A stretch of DNA of 64,000 nucleotides from Chryseobacterium gleum. GTDB lineage: Bacteria > Bacteroidota > Bacteroidia > Flavobacteriales > Weeksellaceae. A program made the position numbers and the translations under genes. Location: positions 434,001 to 498,000 of the forward strand of contig NZ_LR134289.1 in the NCBI RefSeq assembly GCF_900636535.1. Reading direction: 5' to 3'. Below are positions 26,270 to 34,473 of this stretch, in pieces (the stretch's first letter is position 1; each line of letters starts with the position of its first letter). The notes beneath the pieces are model-generated. The model did no database searches, was not told the DNA's origin, and saw nothing but the letters and a program-made list of their open reading frames with translations.

Positions 26270-26725
26270 TTATTTTCTGTTATTTAATAATTCGTTTGCT
26301 ATTTTCATGATTTCGCTCATGACGTCTTTGAACGTTTCCATTTTTTCAGGGGAGATTTTTTCCATCACCTTCTTGTTAAAGTTGACAACGACTTCTTTAG
26401 ACATATTTCTGGAGTTTAACCCTTTATCTGTAAGTTTAATGATAACCTCTCTTTTATCGGTGGTTGTTTTTTCCTTATAGATATATCCATTATCTTCCAG
26501 AAGTTTGATGATTCTCGTTAAAGAAGTAGGCTCAATAGCCATCTTTGGACCGAGATTGGTACTTCGGGTTCCTTCTTTAGGGTCTATTTTAAGAAGAGTA
26601 AGGGCCTGTACAGCCGTTGAATCATGTTCCTGAGCTAATTCTGTGTACATTTTTGAAACAGCCAGCCAGGTCTGCTTTAAAATCAAATCTACGTTTTCTA
26701 TTTTTTCCTTATTATTATCCATCAT
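26270..26725 (-). CDS. MarR-family regulator of the beta-oxidation operon
   Basis: About 151 residues from MMDNNKEKIENV. The winged helix-turn-helix is clear: SLTRIIKLLEDNGYIYKEK is the recognition region, followed by the wing TTDKREVIIKLTDKG. I placed the start at 26725 (or the next ATG at 26722) because an upstream in-frame TTG lies within the -7 promoter element. It is the first gene of the fatty-acid operon and is preceded by two large palindromes, so it probably represses itself and the fad genes, perhaps releasing in response to an acyl-CoA. The ligand is inferred from context only. Confidence 0.88.
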   Translation of the reverse strand: MMDNNKEKIENVDLILKQTWLAVSKMYTELAQEHDSTAVQALTLLKIDPKEGTRSTNLGPKMAIEPTSLTRIIKLLEDNGYIYKEKTTTDKREVIIKLTDKGLNSRNMSKEVVVNFNKKVMEKISPEKMETFKDVMSEIMKIANELLNNRK

Positions 26726-26746
26726 TTTTGCGTCAATGGTTTTACC

Positions 26747-26754
26747 CAAATTTA
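26747..26754 (-). promoter_or_regulatory. -7 promoter element of the marR-fad operon
   Basis: TAAATTTG on the minus strand, 21 bases before the ATG at 26725. It abuts the 34-bp palindrome upstream, so a bound repressor would block polymerase. Confidence 0.6.
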
Positions 26755-26785
26755 ATAAATATTATGCATGCATAATATTTATTAA
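26752..26785. promoter_or_regulatory. Perfect 34-bp palindrome, proximal MarR operator
   Basis: A fully symmetric 34-bp sequence centred on ATTATGCATGCATAAT (26761-26776). It overlaps the -7 element of the regulator's promoter. MarR proteins bind such dyads; the link is inferred from position and from the second copy. Confidence 0.75.
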
Positions 26786-26841
26786 CGTTAAATTTTGTTA
26801 ATAACCTGATAGTAAATAGATTAAATTGTATGATTAGCATA

Positions 26842-26861
26842 ATACTATGCATGCATAGTAT
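26842..26861. promoter_or_regulatory. Perfect 20-bp palindrome, distal MarR operator
   Basis: ATACTATGCATGCATAGTAT, sharing the core TATGCATGCATA with the proximal palindrome, centre to centre 83 bp upstream. It lies just before the stop of the neighbouring ATPase gene. Confidence 0.7.
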
Positions 26862-26887
26862 GTGAATTAATCAAAGAAAACTTAGTA

Positions 26888-27811
26888 TTAATGAATGTTT
26901 GGAATTAATTTGGTGATTTCTTCAAAAGATTCACATTGGTAATGAGCGGAATCTTTAGTGATTACCCAAAATGGGTCCTGAAATTCAAAATTCAGGTCAG
27001 ACAGGTCTTTTTGGAAGTTTTTTTGAAGCAGAGAATACAGCATTTCCTTGTGAAACTGAGGGGCAGAGATAATAGGTGGAATAAAAGTCTCGTTGATTTG
27101 GAATAAGGAAGCATTGGTAAGCTCACCATGCTGAAGTAAAATGTCCTCAACAATCCCGGAATACAGATGATTTTCTTTTACATACCAGATCTTGTCTGCA
27201 AACTCTTTGGCTAATCGCCAGTCATGGGAAGAAAACAGGATAAGCTTATTCTGATCCTTGGCCAGTTTTCTCAGGGTTTTAAGAATGATGATTTTGTTTT
27301 TTTCATCCAGATGGGTTGTTGGCTCATCCAGAATAATGACAGGCGAGTTTTGGGTAATGGCACGGCCGATAAACGCTTTCTGCAGATTTCCGTCTGAGAG
27401 GTTTTTAAGAAGCGTATATCGGTATTGATTTAAGTCCAGTTCTTCAATAATATGGGCAACTTCTTCGCGGTCTTGTTTTGTTAATTCAAAATAAAAAGGA
27501 TAGTAAATGTACTTTCCCAGGGAAATGAGGTCCTCAACTGTATAATGCTGCGGTATTACAGACTTTGAAAAAACGATGGCAATGTTTTCTGCAATTTCCT
27601 TTACCGAAAGGCTCTTCACATTTTTGCCATTAATAGAGATTTTACCATCCAGTAAAGGAAGCTGGTGAAGAATAGACTTGATAAGCGTTGTTTTTCCTAC
27701 ACCATTATTACCAATCAGCAGGCATACATCACCAAGCTTTAAATCCGCATTGGCATTGGAGATTAAAGTTGTATTGTAGCCGATATCTGCCTGTTTGATC
27801 TGTAGGTGCAT
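26888..27811 (-). CDS. ABC importer ATPase (FecE/BtuD/HmuV type)
   Basis: A 307-residue ATP-binding subunit. Walker A is GNNGVGKTT (34-42), the signature is LSDGNLQKAFIGRA (a degenerate LSGGQ), Walker B is VIILDEPTTHLDE and the H-loop is LFSSHDWRL. It fits importers of iron siderophores, haem or cobalamin. About 60 extra C-terminal residues follow the ATPase core. Its partner is the FecCD permease about 0.7 kb upstream, which is frameshifted, so this ATPase may be an orphan. A GxxExxY gene and repeats now separate the two. Confidence 0.85.
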   Translation of the reverse strand: MHLQIKQADIGYNTTLISNANADLKLGDVCLLIGNNGVGKTTLIKSILHQLPLLDGKISINGKNVKSLSVKEIAENIAIVFSKSVIPQHYTVEDLISLGKYIYYPFYFELTKQDREEVAHIIEELDLNQYRYTLLKNLSDGNLQKAFIGRAITQNSPVIILDEPTTHLDEKNKIIILKTLRKLAKDQNKLILFSSHDWRLAKEFADKIWYVKENHLYSGIVEDILLQHGELTNASLFQINETFIPPIISAPQFHKEMLYSLLQKNFQKDLSDLNFEFQDPFWVITKDSAHYQCESFEEITKLIPNIH

Positions 27812-27823
27812 ACTTTTGTTGGT

Positions 27824-27900
27824 TACACGCGAAGGCGCAAATTATTTTACAAAAATAATGTTTTAAGGCGCAAGGAATTTGACTTTGTCAAATTTTTATC
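27824..27900. repeat. CGCAAAG-type repeat element C (half copy)
   Basis: GCGAAGGCGCAAA (27829-27841), then TTAAGGCGCAAGG, then a hairpin AATTTGAC-TTT-GTCAAATT (27876-27894). The same start words are found in element A at 28346, but the hairpin arms differ. The distal half is missing. Confidence 0.65.
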
Positions 27901-27910
27901 CTGTTTTATT

Positions 27911-28288
27911 TTATAAATTGTTTACAATTCTTGTTACTCCGTTTTTGAAAACATCGGATTGAAAATTGAGTAATAGCCCCAATTTACAGTTTGTCATTCT
28001 TAAGTAAGTCAAAAGTTGTGCTTTATGAGCAGGTGATATGTACTCAACTGTTTTTATTTCCAGAATTACTTTATTTTCAATCAGTAGATCAAGTTTAAAA
28101 GCATTGTCTATTTTTAAATCTTCATAAATGATTGGAAGCAATTTTTGTCTTTCTACCAGAAAACCTGATTTTGTTAATTCATAAAATAAACATTCTTCAT
28201 AAACATGCTCAAATAATCCCGCACCAATTTTTCTATGGATCTTTAAACCTGTTTCAAAAACAATTTTTGAAATTTCATTTTCTGTCAT
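27911..28288 (-). CDS. GxxExxY protein (PDDEXK-like)
   Basis: A 125-residue protein with the naming motif GAGLFEHVYEECL (22-34). A PDDEXK-type core follows, with KLDLLIENKVILEIKTVEYISPAHKAQLLTYLR, in which D, E and K of the nuclease-like site are present. The function of this family is not established to my knowledge. It is typically found singly in intergenic places of Bacteroidota genomes. Here it lies between an ABC ATPase and its broken permease, with a repeat element on each side, which suggests insertion as a cassette. Confidence 0.88.
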   Translation of the reverse strand: MTENEISKIVFETGLKIHRKIGAGLFEHVYEECLFYELTKSGFLVERQKLLPIIYEDLKIDNAFKLDLLIENKVILEIKTVEYISPAHKAQLLTYLRMTNCKLGLLLNFQSDVFKNGVTRIVNNL

Positions 28289-28345
28289 TTGTGTTGTTTT
28301 GTTGGACTTAAATATATGAATAGTTGCTTATTGATGCAAAATGTC

Positions 28346-28530
28346 GGGTAAGCGAGAAGGCGCAAAGGCTTTAATATTTTGTGTAAGGCGCGAGAAAATC
28401 GAAGATTTTCGGCAAGGATGGGGTAATTTTTTGTGAATTAAAATATGCATTGCTCAATTTTATCGGAGATAAAATCTTTGCGTCTTAAAATATAAGGTTT
28501 TTAAAAGTTTTTTGCGCCTTTGCGTTTGTC
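28346..28530. repeat. CGCAAAG-type repeat element A
   Basis: The ends are AAGGCGCAAAGG and, inverted, TTGCGCCTTTGCG. Inside are two hairpins: GAAAATC-GAA-GATTTTC (28394-28410) and ATTTTATC-GGA-GATAAAAT (28457-28475). Element B at 51306-51472 has the same layout and the same two hairpins when read in reverse complement. Element A ends 11 bases from the broken permease gene. Confidence 0.8.
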
Positions 28531-28541
28531 AAACAAAAAAA

Positions 28542-29510
28542 TCACACTTTATTCTGTTTCAATAGCATCATCAGAATTACAGGGATTCCAAAACAGAGCT
28601 TATGACATTCAAAGGAATCTGTGTTTTTCTGCAATGACGGAGAAAAGCAGCATGATCAGCATTCCCAGAAACATATTAAGAATCCATTGCTGCCATAGTC
28701 TGGATGGGTTATAAACCAATCTGCAGAAGTGAGGAACAATGATTCCGATAAATAAGATAGGTCCCAGAAATGCAGTAATAGAAGCGGATAGGAGAGAGGA
28801 TGCAATTATAATTAAAAGCTTGAGCTGCTTCAGGTTTACTCCTAAACTTTGTGCATAAGAATTGCCGAGAGAATTCCCGATAAGTGGCTTTATAGCCTTA
28901 AACAGATGAACATACCGATGAAAACAAGGACAGACAATACATAAATCTGGTTTCTGGTCACCATATTATTCGCTCCGAAAGACCATAAAATATAGTTTTT
29001 AAGACTTTGATTTTCCGCATAAAACTGAAGCAGCGACACAATAGCACCAGCAAAGGCAGATACAAGGAATCCGAAAATAATAAGGTATGATTTATCCTGA
29101 AATCTATTGGACATAGATAGTAATATCAGCATCAGCAGTAAACTTCCACCAATCGCCGATAAACTCAGGAAGCTATTCTGTAAAAACTCAGGCAGTAGAA
29201 AATTATGGGAGAAGAAAATATAAAAAGCGACCGATAAACTGGCGACAGATGTTATTCCCAGTATATCAGGTCCTGCCAATGGATTTTGAAAATATTCCTG
29301 CATCAGAAAACCTGAAGTCGGAATTGAAATTCCGGCCAGCATCATAACCAGAACACGGTTGATACGGATCTCAGCAATTTGGTTATGAGCTGAATCCTGA
29401 AAGAAATCCCCGAAACTTAAACTTAAAAATCCTGTGTTCATATTAATGACAGCACTGATGATAATAGCGATCACAAATAATAAACACAGGATTTTAAATC
29501 TTTTTGACAT
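28542..29510 (-). pseudogene. FecCD-family permease, disrupted by three frameshifts
   Basis: The intact ancestor would be about 322 residues. The first 206 residues (through IGMFIC) contain the family marks RVLVMMLAGISIPTSGFLMQ and NPLAGPDILGI. The frame then shifts near 28903-28907, and the next frame reads LFKAIKPLIG, then SLGVNLKQLK, then GPILFIGIIVPHFCRLV. Two further shifts, near 28617-28622 and 28588-28593, are needed to reach the conserved end IPLNVISSV..GIPVILMMLLK. Three separate indels in one gene make sequencing error unlikely, so the importer is probably non-functional. It follows the TlpA-like gene by 24 bases. Confidence 0.88.
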
Positions 29511-29534
29511 GATTCAGAAAGCGTTCAGTCTATT

Positions 29535-30095
29535 TTATTTTAAGAAAGAATCGATTTTTGAATTCAGAACATCTTCCGTCATCATTCCAAGATATTCATC
29601 AGTTTTATCACCTTTTCTCATGAAAGTAAAAGGAATAGAACCTCCGTCCCACTGTTTGAAGTTGTTATGGAAGAAGTTTTGATCTAATTTTTGTCCGTCC
29701 AGCAAGATAATACTGCTTCCCAGTTTGTTTTCTACAGCAAAATTTTTAACAGCACCTGCCCATTCAGCCTTATCATCAAGGTTTACAAAGGTGAACTTTA
29801 CAGGTTTTCCTTTTAATTCCTCCATTTTATTTTTAAAACTTGGAATTTCTCTCATACACGGACCACACCAGGTTGCAAAGAAATTGGTAACATATAAAGT
29901 GTCATTATTTTTTGCCAGATGCTGGCTTACATTTTCCGGGGAAAGTTCTTTGGGAAGAACTGTACTTCCTTCAGCTTCTGTAGTTTGAGATACAGAAAGA
30001 GAATCTGCAGCAGCCGTATTTTCAGTTTTCTGACCTTCTTTTTTACAGCTGTACAATGCAGTAAGAAGTAACGTGGATAAAATTATCTTCTTCAT
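29535..30095 (-). CDS. TlpA-like thioredoxin-fold lipoprotein
   Basis: A 186-residue protein with lipobox ALYSC (Cys17), predicted to be a periplasm-facing lipoprotein. A linker rich in Glu, Ser and Thr follows, then a thioredoxin fold with WCGPC (active site CGPC at 77-80) and the cis-proline region GSIPFTF. It probably reduces disulfides in envelope proteins, for example in cytochrome c maturation. It lies upstream of the broken permease on the same strand and is divergent, with 33 bases between starts, from the ferredoxin reductase. Confidence 0.88.
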   Translation of the reverse strand: MKKIILSTLLLTALYSCKKEGQKTENTAAADSLSVSQTTEAEGSTVLPKELSPENVSQHLAKNNDTLYVTNFFATWCGPCMREIPSFKNKMEELKGKPVKFTFVNLDDKAEWAGAVKNFAVENKLGSSIILLDGQKLDQNFFHNNFKQWDGGSIPFTFMRKGDKTDEYLGMMTEDVLNSKIDSFLK

Positions 30096-30110
30096 AAATT
30101 ATTTTTTATC

Positions 30111-30118
30111 TATTTTTG
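30111..30118 (+). promoter_or_regulatory. -7 element of the ferredoxin-reductase gene
   Basis: TATTTTTG (TAnnTTTG), ten bases before the ATG at 30129. No good -33 TTG is seen at the usual distance. Confidence 0.45.
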
Positions 30119-30128
30119 AATTGAAGTT

Positions 30129-31253
30129 ATGGAACAACAAATCTATAAAGGGAAACTGATACAGTTTCATCCGTTAAAAATAGCGAAAAAGGAACAGCTG
30201 ACCAAAAATACTTTTTCTCTGGAGTTTGATATTCCAGAGAATGTAAAGGAAAATTTCAGATTTGAAGCAGGGCAGTATGTCAGTATAAGATTTCAGTCAC
30301 ATGGGAAAGAGGTTATTAATGATTATTCAATGACTTCAGCACCTTATGAAGGAAAAATAAGCCTGGGAATAAAGATCAACTCTTCTGAAGGAGCTACATC
30401 CCAGTTGTTTCAAAACTACAATATGGGTGACATTCTATGGGTAAGTGAGCCGGCGGGAAGATTTACACTGGTCTCCAAGCCAAGCGAATTCAGAACTATT
30501 GTTGCTTTTGCAGCAGGAATCGGGATTACTCCTATTTTAAGCCACTTTAAAAATATCCTACACAACGAGCCCAGAACCCGTTTGTTTTTATTCTTTGGAA
30601 ATAAAAGTTCGGATGATCTTGTGTATCGCGATCAATTGGATAACCTTGCCAGAACATGTGGCGACAGGCTTCAGATTTTTTACTTTTTTTCACAGGAGAA
30701 AATTGATGATCAGTTTTTTTATGGCCGGCTGGATGAGAAGAAACTGAATCTTATTATTAATCAGATTCTCCATTTGGATGATACTGATGAAGAATCTACC
30801 ATCTGGGATGCGGTAGACGAGGTATTGATCTGCGGAAAAGGAGAAATGATCAAAACCCTGGCTAATGCATGCTATCATCATGGCATTCCGAAAAAGAACA
30901 TTCATTTTGAGCTTTTTGAAGAATTCAATGATGATATTTATCCCGTAGAAAAAGAATTTCCTCTTATTGAAAATATAGAAGTTGAATTTACCATGCTGGG
31001 AAAAAAATATACAACCCAGCTTCCTGATAACAAGGATAAAATTCTTCAACAACTTCTGATTCAGAAATTCCCGGTACCTTATTCCTGCAAGTCGGGAATA
31101 TGTGGCAGTTGTGAATGCTCTTTGGAAGAGGGAGAAGTGGAACTTCTGGAGAATGAGTATCTTACCGAAAAAGAGGAAGCGCAGGGACATATTTTAGCTT
31201 GCATGTCTATTGTGAAAAGTAAAAAAATAAAGCTTAACTTTGATCTTAGTTGA
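30129..31253 (+). CDS. Ferredoxin-NAD(P)H reductase with C-terminal 2Fe-2S domain (PaaE-like)
   Basis: A 374-residue flavin reductase. The N-terminal FAD domain contains NDYSMTSAP in place of the usual RxYS motif, so the conserved arginine is replaced. The NAD domain has FAAGIGITPI and CGKGEM. The C-terminal plant-type ferredoxin domain has CKSGICGSC (about 320-328) and a distal cysteine in LACMS. Such proteins feed electrons to oxygenases or desaturases; PaaE is the best-known relative, but no paa genes are here. It overlaps the next gene's TTG start. Confidence 0.85.
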   Translation: MEQQIYKGKLIQFHPLKIAKKEQLTKNTFSLEFDIPENVKENFRFEAGQYVSIRFQSHGKEVINDYSMTSAPYEGKISLGIKINSSEGATSQLFQNYNMGDILWVSEPAGRFTLVSKPSEFRTIVAFAAGIGITPILSHFKNILHNEPRTRLFLFFGNKSSDDLVYRDQLDNLARTCGDRLQIFYFFSQEKIDDQFFYGRLDEKKLNLIINQILHLDDTDEESTIWDAVDEVLICGKGEMIKTLANACYHHGIPKKNIHFELFEEFNDDIYPVEKEFPLIENIEVEFTMLGKKYTTQLPDNKDKILQQLLIQKFPVPYSCKSGICGSCECSLEEGEVELLENEYLTEKEEAQGHILACMSIVKSKKIKLNFDLS

Positions 31254-31867
31254 GAGTTATTAAGAACATATTTAACCTTGGGTTTATATCACTGGAATTA
31301 GGGATTCTGATGATATGCCTGTGTAATGCGTGGGTTTTCGGGCTTACCAACGGGAGAACCTATACCAAAATCTCAAAAATACCACCCAGAGAAATCGCTT
31401 TGGTGCTGGGAACATCTCCTAAAATGAGATCAGGAAAATCCAATCCTTATTTTACCAAAAGAATGGACGCTGCAGCACTTCTTTATCATCACGGAAAAAT
31501 CAAAAAGATTATAGTGAGCGGGGAGAAGAGCAAAGGGTACAATGAGCCGGGAGCTATGAGAAATTATCTGGTGAATCAGGAAGGTGTTCCGGAAGATATT
31601 ATTGTAGAAGATCCGAAAGGATTCAATACCTATAAAAGTATTCTGCGCTGTAAGGATGTTTATAAAAAGAAAAATGTCATCATTGTATCTCAGGGATATC
31701 ATAACCTCAGAGCATTGTTTTTTGCCAGAAATAATGATATGAATGCTTTGGGATTTGATGCGCAGGATGTCACAAAACCTGAAAGCTTTTACAGAAATCA
31801 GGCGAGGGAAATCCTCGCCCGTGTGATTGCTGTTGTGTATTTTATTTTAGGTGTTTCTCCGGATTAG
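31250..31867 (+). CDS. SanA/YdcF-like DUF218 membrane protein
   Basis: A 205-residue protein. One N-terminal transmembrane helix (about 8-27) is followed by a DUF218 domain: ALVLGTSPKM, then IKKIIVSGEKS, then NEPGAMRNYLV, then IIVEDPKGFNTYKS and VIIVSQGYHNLRALF. This is the SanA/vancomycin-exclusion group, linked to envelope integrity. The start is a TTG at 31250 overlapping the upstream TGA stop, which suggests translational coupling. Its stop overlaps by four bases the stop of convergent tamL. Confidence 0.85.
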   Translation: MRVIKNIFNLGFISLELGILMICLCNAWVFGLTNGRTYTKISKIPPREIALVLGTSPKMRSGKSNPYFTKRMDAAALLYHHGKIKKIIVSGEKSKGYNEPGAMRNYLVNQEGVPEDIIVEDPKGFNTYKSILRCKDVYKKKNVIIVSQGYHNLRALFFARNNDMNALGFDAQDVTKPESFYRNQAREILARVIAVVYFILGVSPD

Positions 31868-34473
31868 AAAGGATACCCGAACGCAATATTAACTGTTGGT
31901 TTGAAAGGCTGGATGTATTTGATTCTCCAGCGGTCACCTTCAGGTTTATTCGGATCATAGATCTTGTAGGCAAGGTCGATTCTTGCAGTAACATAAGCAA
32001 TGTTTAACCTTAATCCGAACCCGCTTCCGATACCTACCTGTTTCCAGAATTTACTGAATTTAAACTCATCACCATACCCGTCATTGTAGTTACGAAGACT
32101 CCAGGTATTCCCGATATCCGTAAATAAAGCCCCTTCATAAGTCTTATTAAACGGAATTCTGTATTCAATATTAGTCGTCAGCTTTAAGTTGTCCGTCATA
32201 TAGGTACGAACTCTTTCATCCACCTGAGAATCTGCAGGACCCAATCCTCCGAAGGCTACCCAAGCTCTGATATCATTGGAACCTCCGTTGAAATATGATT
32301 TGATAATAGGCATATCCTGGGAGTTTCCGTATGGTATTCCTACTCCGATAAACTGGCGAAGAACTAATGTCTGGTTCCCGTTAAATCTGAAATATTTCCT
32401 TGTGTCAATATCAAATTTCACAAACTGCGCATATGGCAGTCCGAAAATAGTTCTTTGCGGACCGGTAACCACACCTCCGCTGTTGTCTTTTTTATTGAAT
32501 ATGCTTAAGATATTACCCGCAAGTTCAACTTTCCCGTTGAAATAAAATGCATTTGGATATTCTTTTTTTCCGATTTCACTATAAACAAAGTTATAGATCA
32601 TGGAAGAAATAAGGACATCCTGTGTCTGCCTGTCTTTATTGACCAAAGTTCCTCTGAAGGCTGTCAGCAGATCTGTGCCCTGCTGGTTAAGACTTGCACG
32701 GTAAGCTTCATTATCGATAATCTGTTTGGAAACTTCATCTACACTCAGTTTTCCATCTTTGTAATCCTGGCCGACCTGTGCTGTTTCCGCATTGAACATG
32801 AAATAATTCCCGAAAACTTCATCTTTTACCCTTCCGTCATTCACAAAATAATCGTAGTAGGCATCTTTATTCTTTGTAAGGCTGACCTGAGTATTAAATA
32901 ACGTAAGCTTATGATATACCTGGTCATTTACACTTGCCTGATAATTAAGCCCTGTATTGAAAATTAACCTTCCCAGACCAATATTATTCTGGATTGATGC
33001 TCCAAGCAAAATAGAAGATGTTGGAGTATATCGTTTCGGAATCAGTTTGTAATAATTAAACGGCAGCAGCAGTCTCGGGAAATTCAATGAAGCCTGTGTT
33101 GATATTTCATACGCAGCCACTCTTTTGCTGATATCCTTCGTACTTCTTATTGATCCGAACGTTCCGGAAAGGCTGGTAGAAAGGTTTTCCGCACCTCTGA
33201 AAACATTTCGTGTGGTAAGGTCAACAGAAGGAGAGATCCCCAGATTCAGCACCTGGGAATAATTAATATCTGTTCCCACTTTCAACTCATATTTAGGAAG
33301 TGGTTTCAGTACATATAAAAGATCAACAATGCTGTCGTTAGGTGAGGACATTCCACCTTGTCTCAGAGAGTCTCTTGCTTTAACGATACTAAAGTTGTTC
33401 ATCGCCAAAAGATTTCTTTTGGTGACATCCAGTTTAGATTGGTCAAAGACTTTTTTACTGTCCGGAATAATAGCTCTCCAAATGGATGAAATTTTATATT
33501 TATCATTCACCGTATGGAATCTTATTCTCCTTAAGCTGTCTTTTTTTGTATTTTTAGGATAATCACCGGGTTCATCCACAATGGCAACATCAATATTCCC
33601 AAAAGTAGCAATCTTATAGGGGGTATCCAGCGAGTCTTTATGAATTTCCATTGTTAAAGGAACCTGTTTCCTGCTTTTAAGAGAATCCGCTACAAAATAA
33701 ACTTCGTCATTGGAAGCATTGAATCGATAATACCCAAACTCCCTCATCATATCGGTAATTCTTGTTACTTCTTTTTCAAGAACTGTCTGGTCAAGAATTT
33801 GTCCGGATCTTATAAGACTTTTGTTCAGGAAAGACTTGTAGTATCCTTTGATCCCCTGATCCGGGATATTGTAGTAATAATCCTTGATGCGTGTAGGATC
33901 ATTATGTCTGACAAAATAATTAACAGATGCTTTTTTAGATGCGGAGTCCAAATTATGCTTGAATTTTACATCTGCATCCCAATATCCTCTGTAGGTAAGT
34001 CTTTTCTTAATAGATTCAGCACTTTTTTCACTTCTGCCCTGATCAAGAATGACAGGCGGTGTTCCCCAATTGTGCAGTAAACGGTCGAAAAGAAGGCTTT
34101 TTCCAACGCTGCTTTTCATATTATATTTAAGGAATAAAGAGTCTCTCAGTTTCTGATTTCTCATCTCACCGGGATAGGTCATATATTCATTAAGTATAGT
34201 GTCGTATTTCGGATCAGCCATATTGTACAGAAGGAGACTCAATGGCATAAAAAGGAATTGCTTTTTATTGGGCTTCTGCTGAATGTAGTCCTTGAGCTCC
34301 TCATCGAAAAACACTTTCTTATCTTCGAACTCTAAAGTGTTCTTGGTAAGCAGGTATTCGCCATCAGGAACTTTTTTCGTAGTACTACAAGCATAAAGGA
34401 GACCAACAAATGTTGCAAATGAGATAATTTTATAATATTTTTGAGGAGAATTCTTATAATGCTTACAGCTCAT
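31864..34473 (-). CDS. tamL: TamL: BamA/TamA-family outer-membrane lipoprotein
   Basis: An 869-residue protein with lipobox LLYAC (Cys29), predicted to be a lipoprotein. POTRA-like domains come first (KKVPDGEYLL is the usual start, then LLHNWGTPPVI and LTYRGYWDADV). A C-terminal 16-strand Omp85 barrel follows, with YFNGGSNDIRAWVAFGGLGP and the terminal aromatic GYPF. TamL pairs with a TamB homologue in Bacteroidota to insert envelope components. The start at 34473 puts its first 15 bases inside the 5' end of the divergent methyltransferase gene. Confidence 0.93.
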   Translation of the reverse strand: MSCKHYKNSPQKYYKIISFATFVGLLYACSTTKKVPDGEYLLTKNTLEFEDKKVFFDEELKDYIQQKPNKKQFLFMPLSLLLYNMADPKYDTILNEYMTYPGEMRNQKLRDSLFLKYNMKSSVGKSLLFDRLLHNWGTPPVILDQGRSEKSAESIKKRLTYRGYWDADVKFKHNLDSASKKASVNYFVRHNDPTRIKDYYYNIPDQGIKGYYKSFLNKSLIRSGQILDQTVLEKEVTRITDMMREFGYYRFNASNDEVYFVADSLKSRKQVPLTMEIHKDSLDTPYKIATFGNIDVAIVDEPGDYPKNTKKDSLRRIRFHTVNDKYKISSIWRAIIPDSKKVFDQSKLDVTKRNLLAMNNFSIVKARDSLRQGGMSSPNDSIVDLLYVLKPLPKYELKVGTDINYSQVLNLGISPSVDLTTRNVFRGAENLSTSLSGTFGSIRSTKDISKRVAAYEISTQASLNFPRLLLPFNYYKLIPKRYTPTSSILLGASIQNNIGLGRLIFNTGLNYQASVNDQVYHKLTLFNTQVSLTKNKDAYYDYFVNDGRVKDEVFGNYFMFNAETAQVGQDYKDGKLSVDEVSKQIIDNEAYRASLNQQGTDLLTAFRGTLVNKDRQTQDVLISSMIYNFVYSEIGKKEYPNAFYFNGKVELAGNILSIFNKKDNSGGVVTGPQRTIFGLPYAQFVKFDIDTRKYFRFNGNQTLVLRQFIGVGIPYGNSQDMPIIKSYFNGGSNDIRAWVAFGGLGPADSQVDERVRTYMTDNLKLTTNIEYRIPFNKTYEGALFTDIGNTWSLRNYNDGYGDEFKFSKFWKQVGIGSGFGLRLNIAYVTARIDLAYKIYDPNKPEGDRWRIKYIQPFKPTVNIAFGYPF
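34413..34443 (+). promoter_or_regulatory. Promoter of the TrmH-type gene, inside tamL
   Basis: TTG (34413-34415), 20 bp, TATTTTTG (34436-34443): a full Bacteroidota promoter. It lies 16 bases before the ATG at 34459 and within the first codons of tamL on the other strand. Confidence 0.65.

Noticed and set aside
26726..26749. TTG start for the MarR gene
   Set aside because: The TTG is part of the TAAATTTG promoter element, so it would not be in the transcript.
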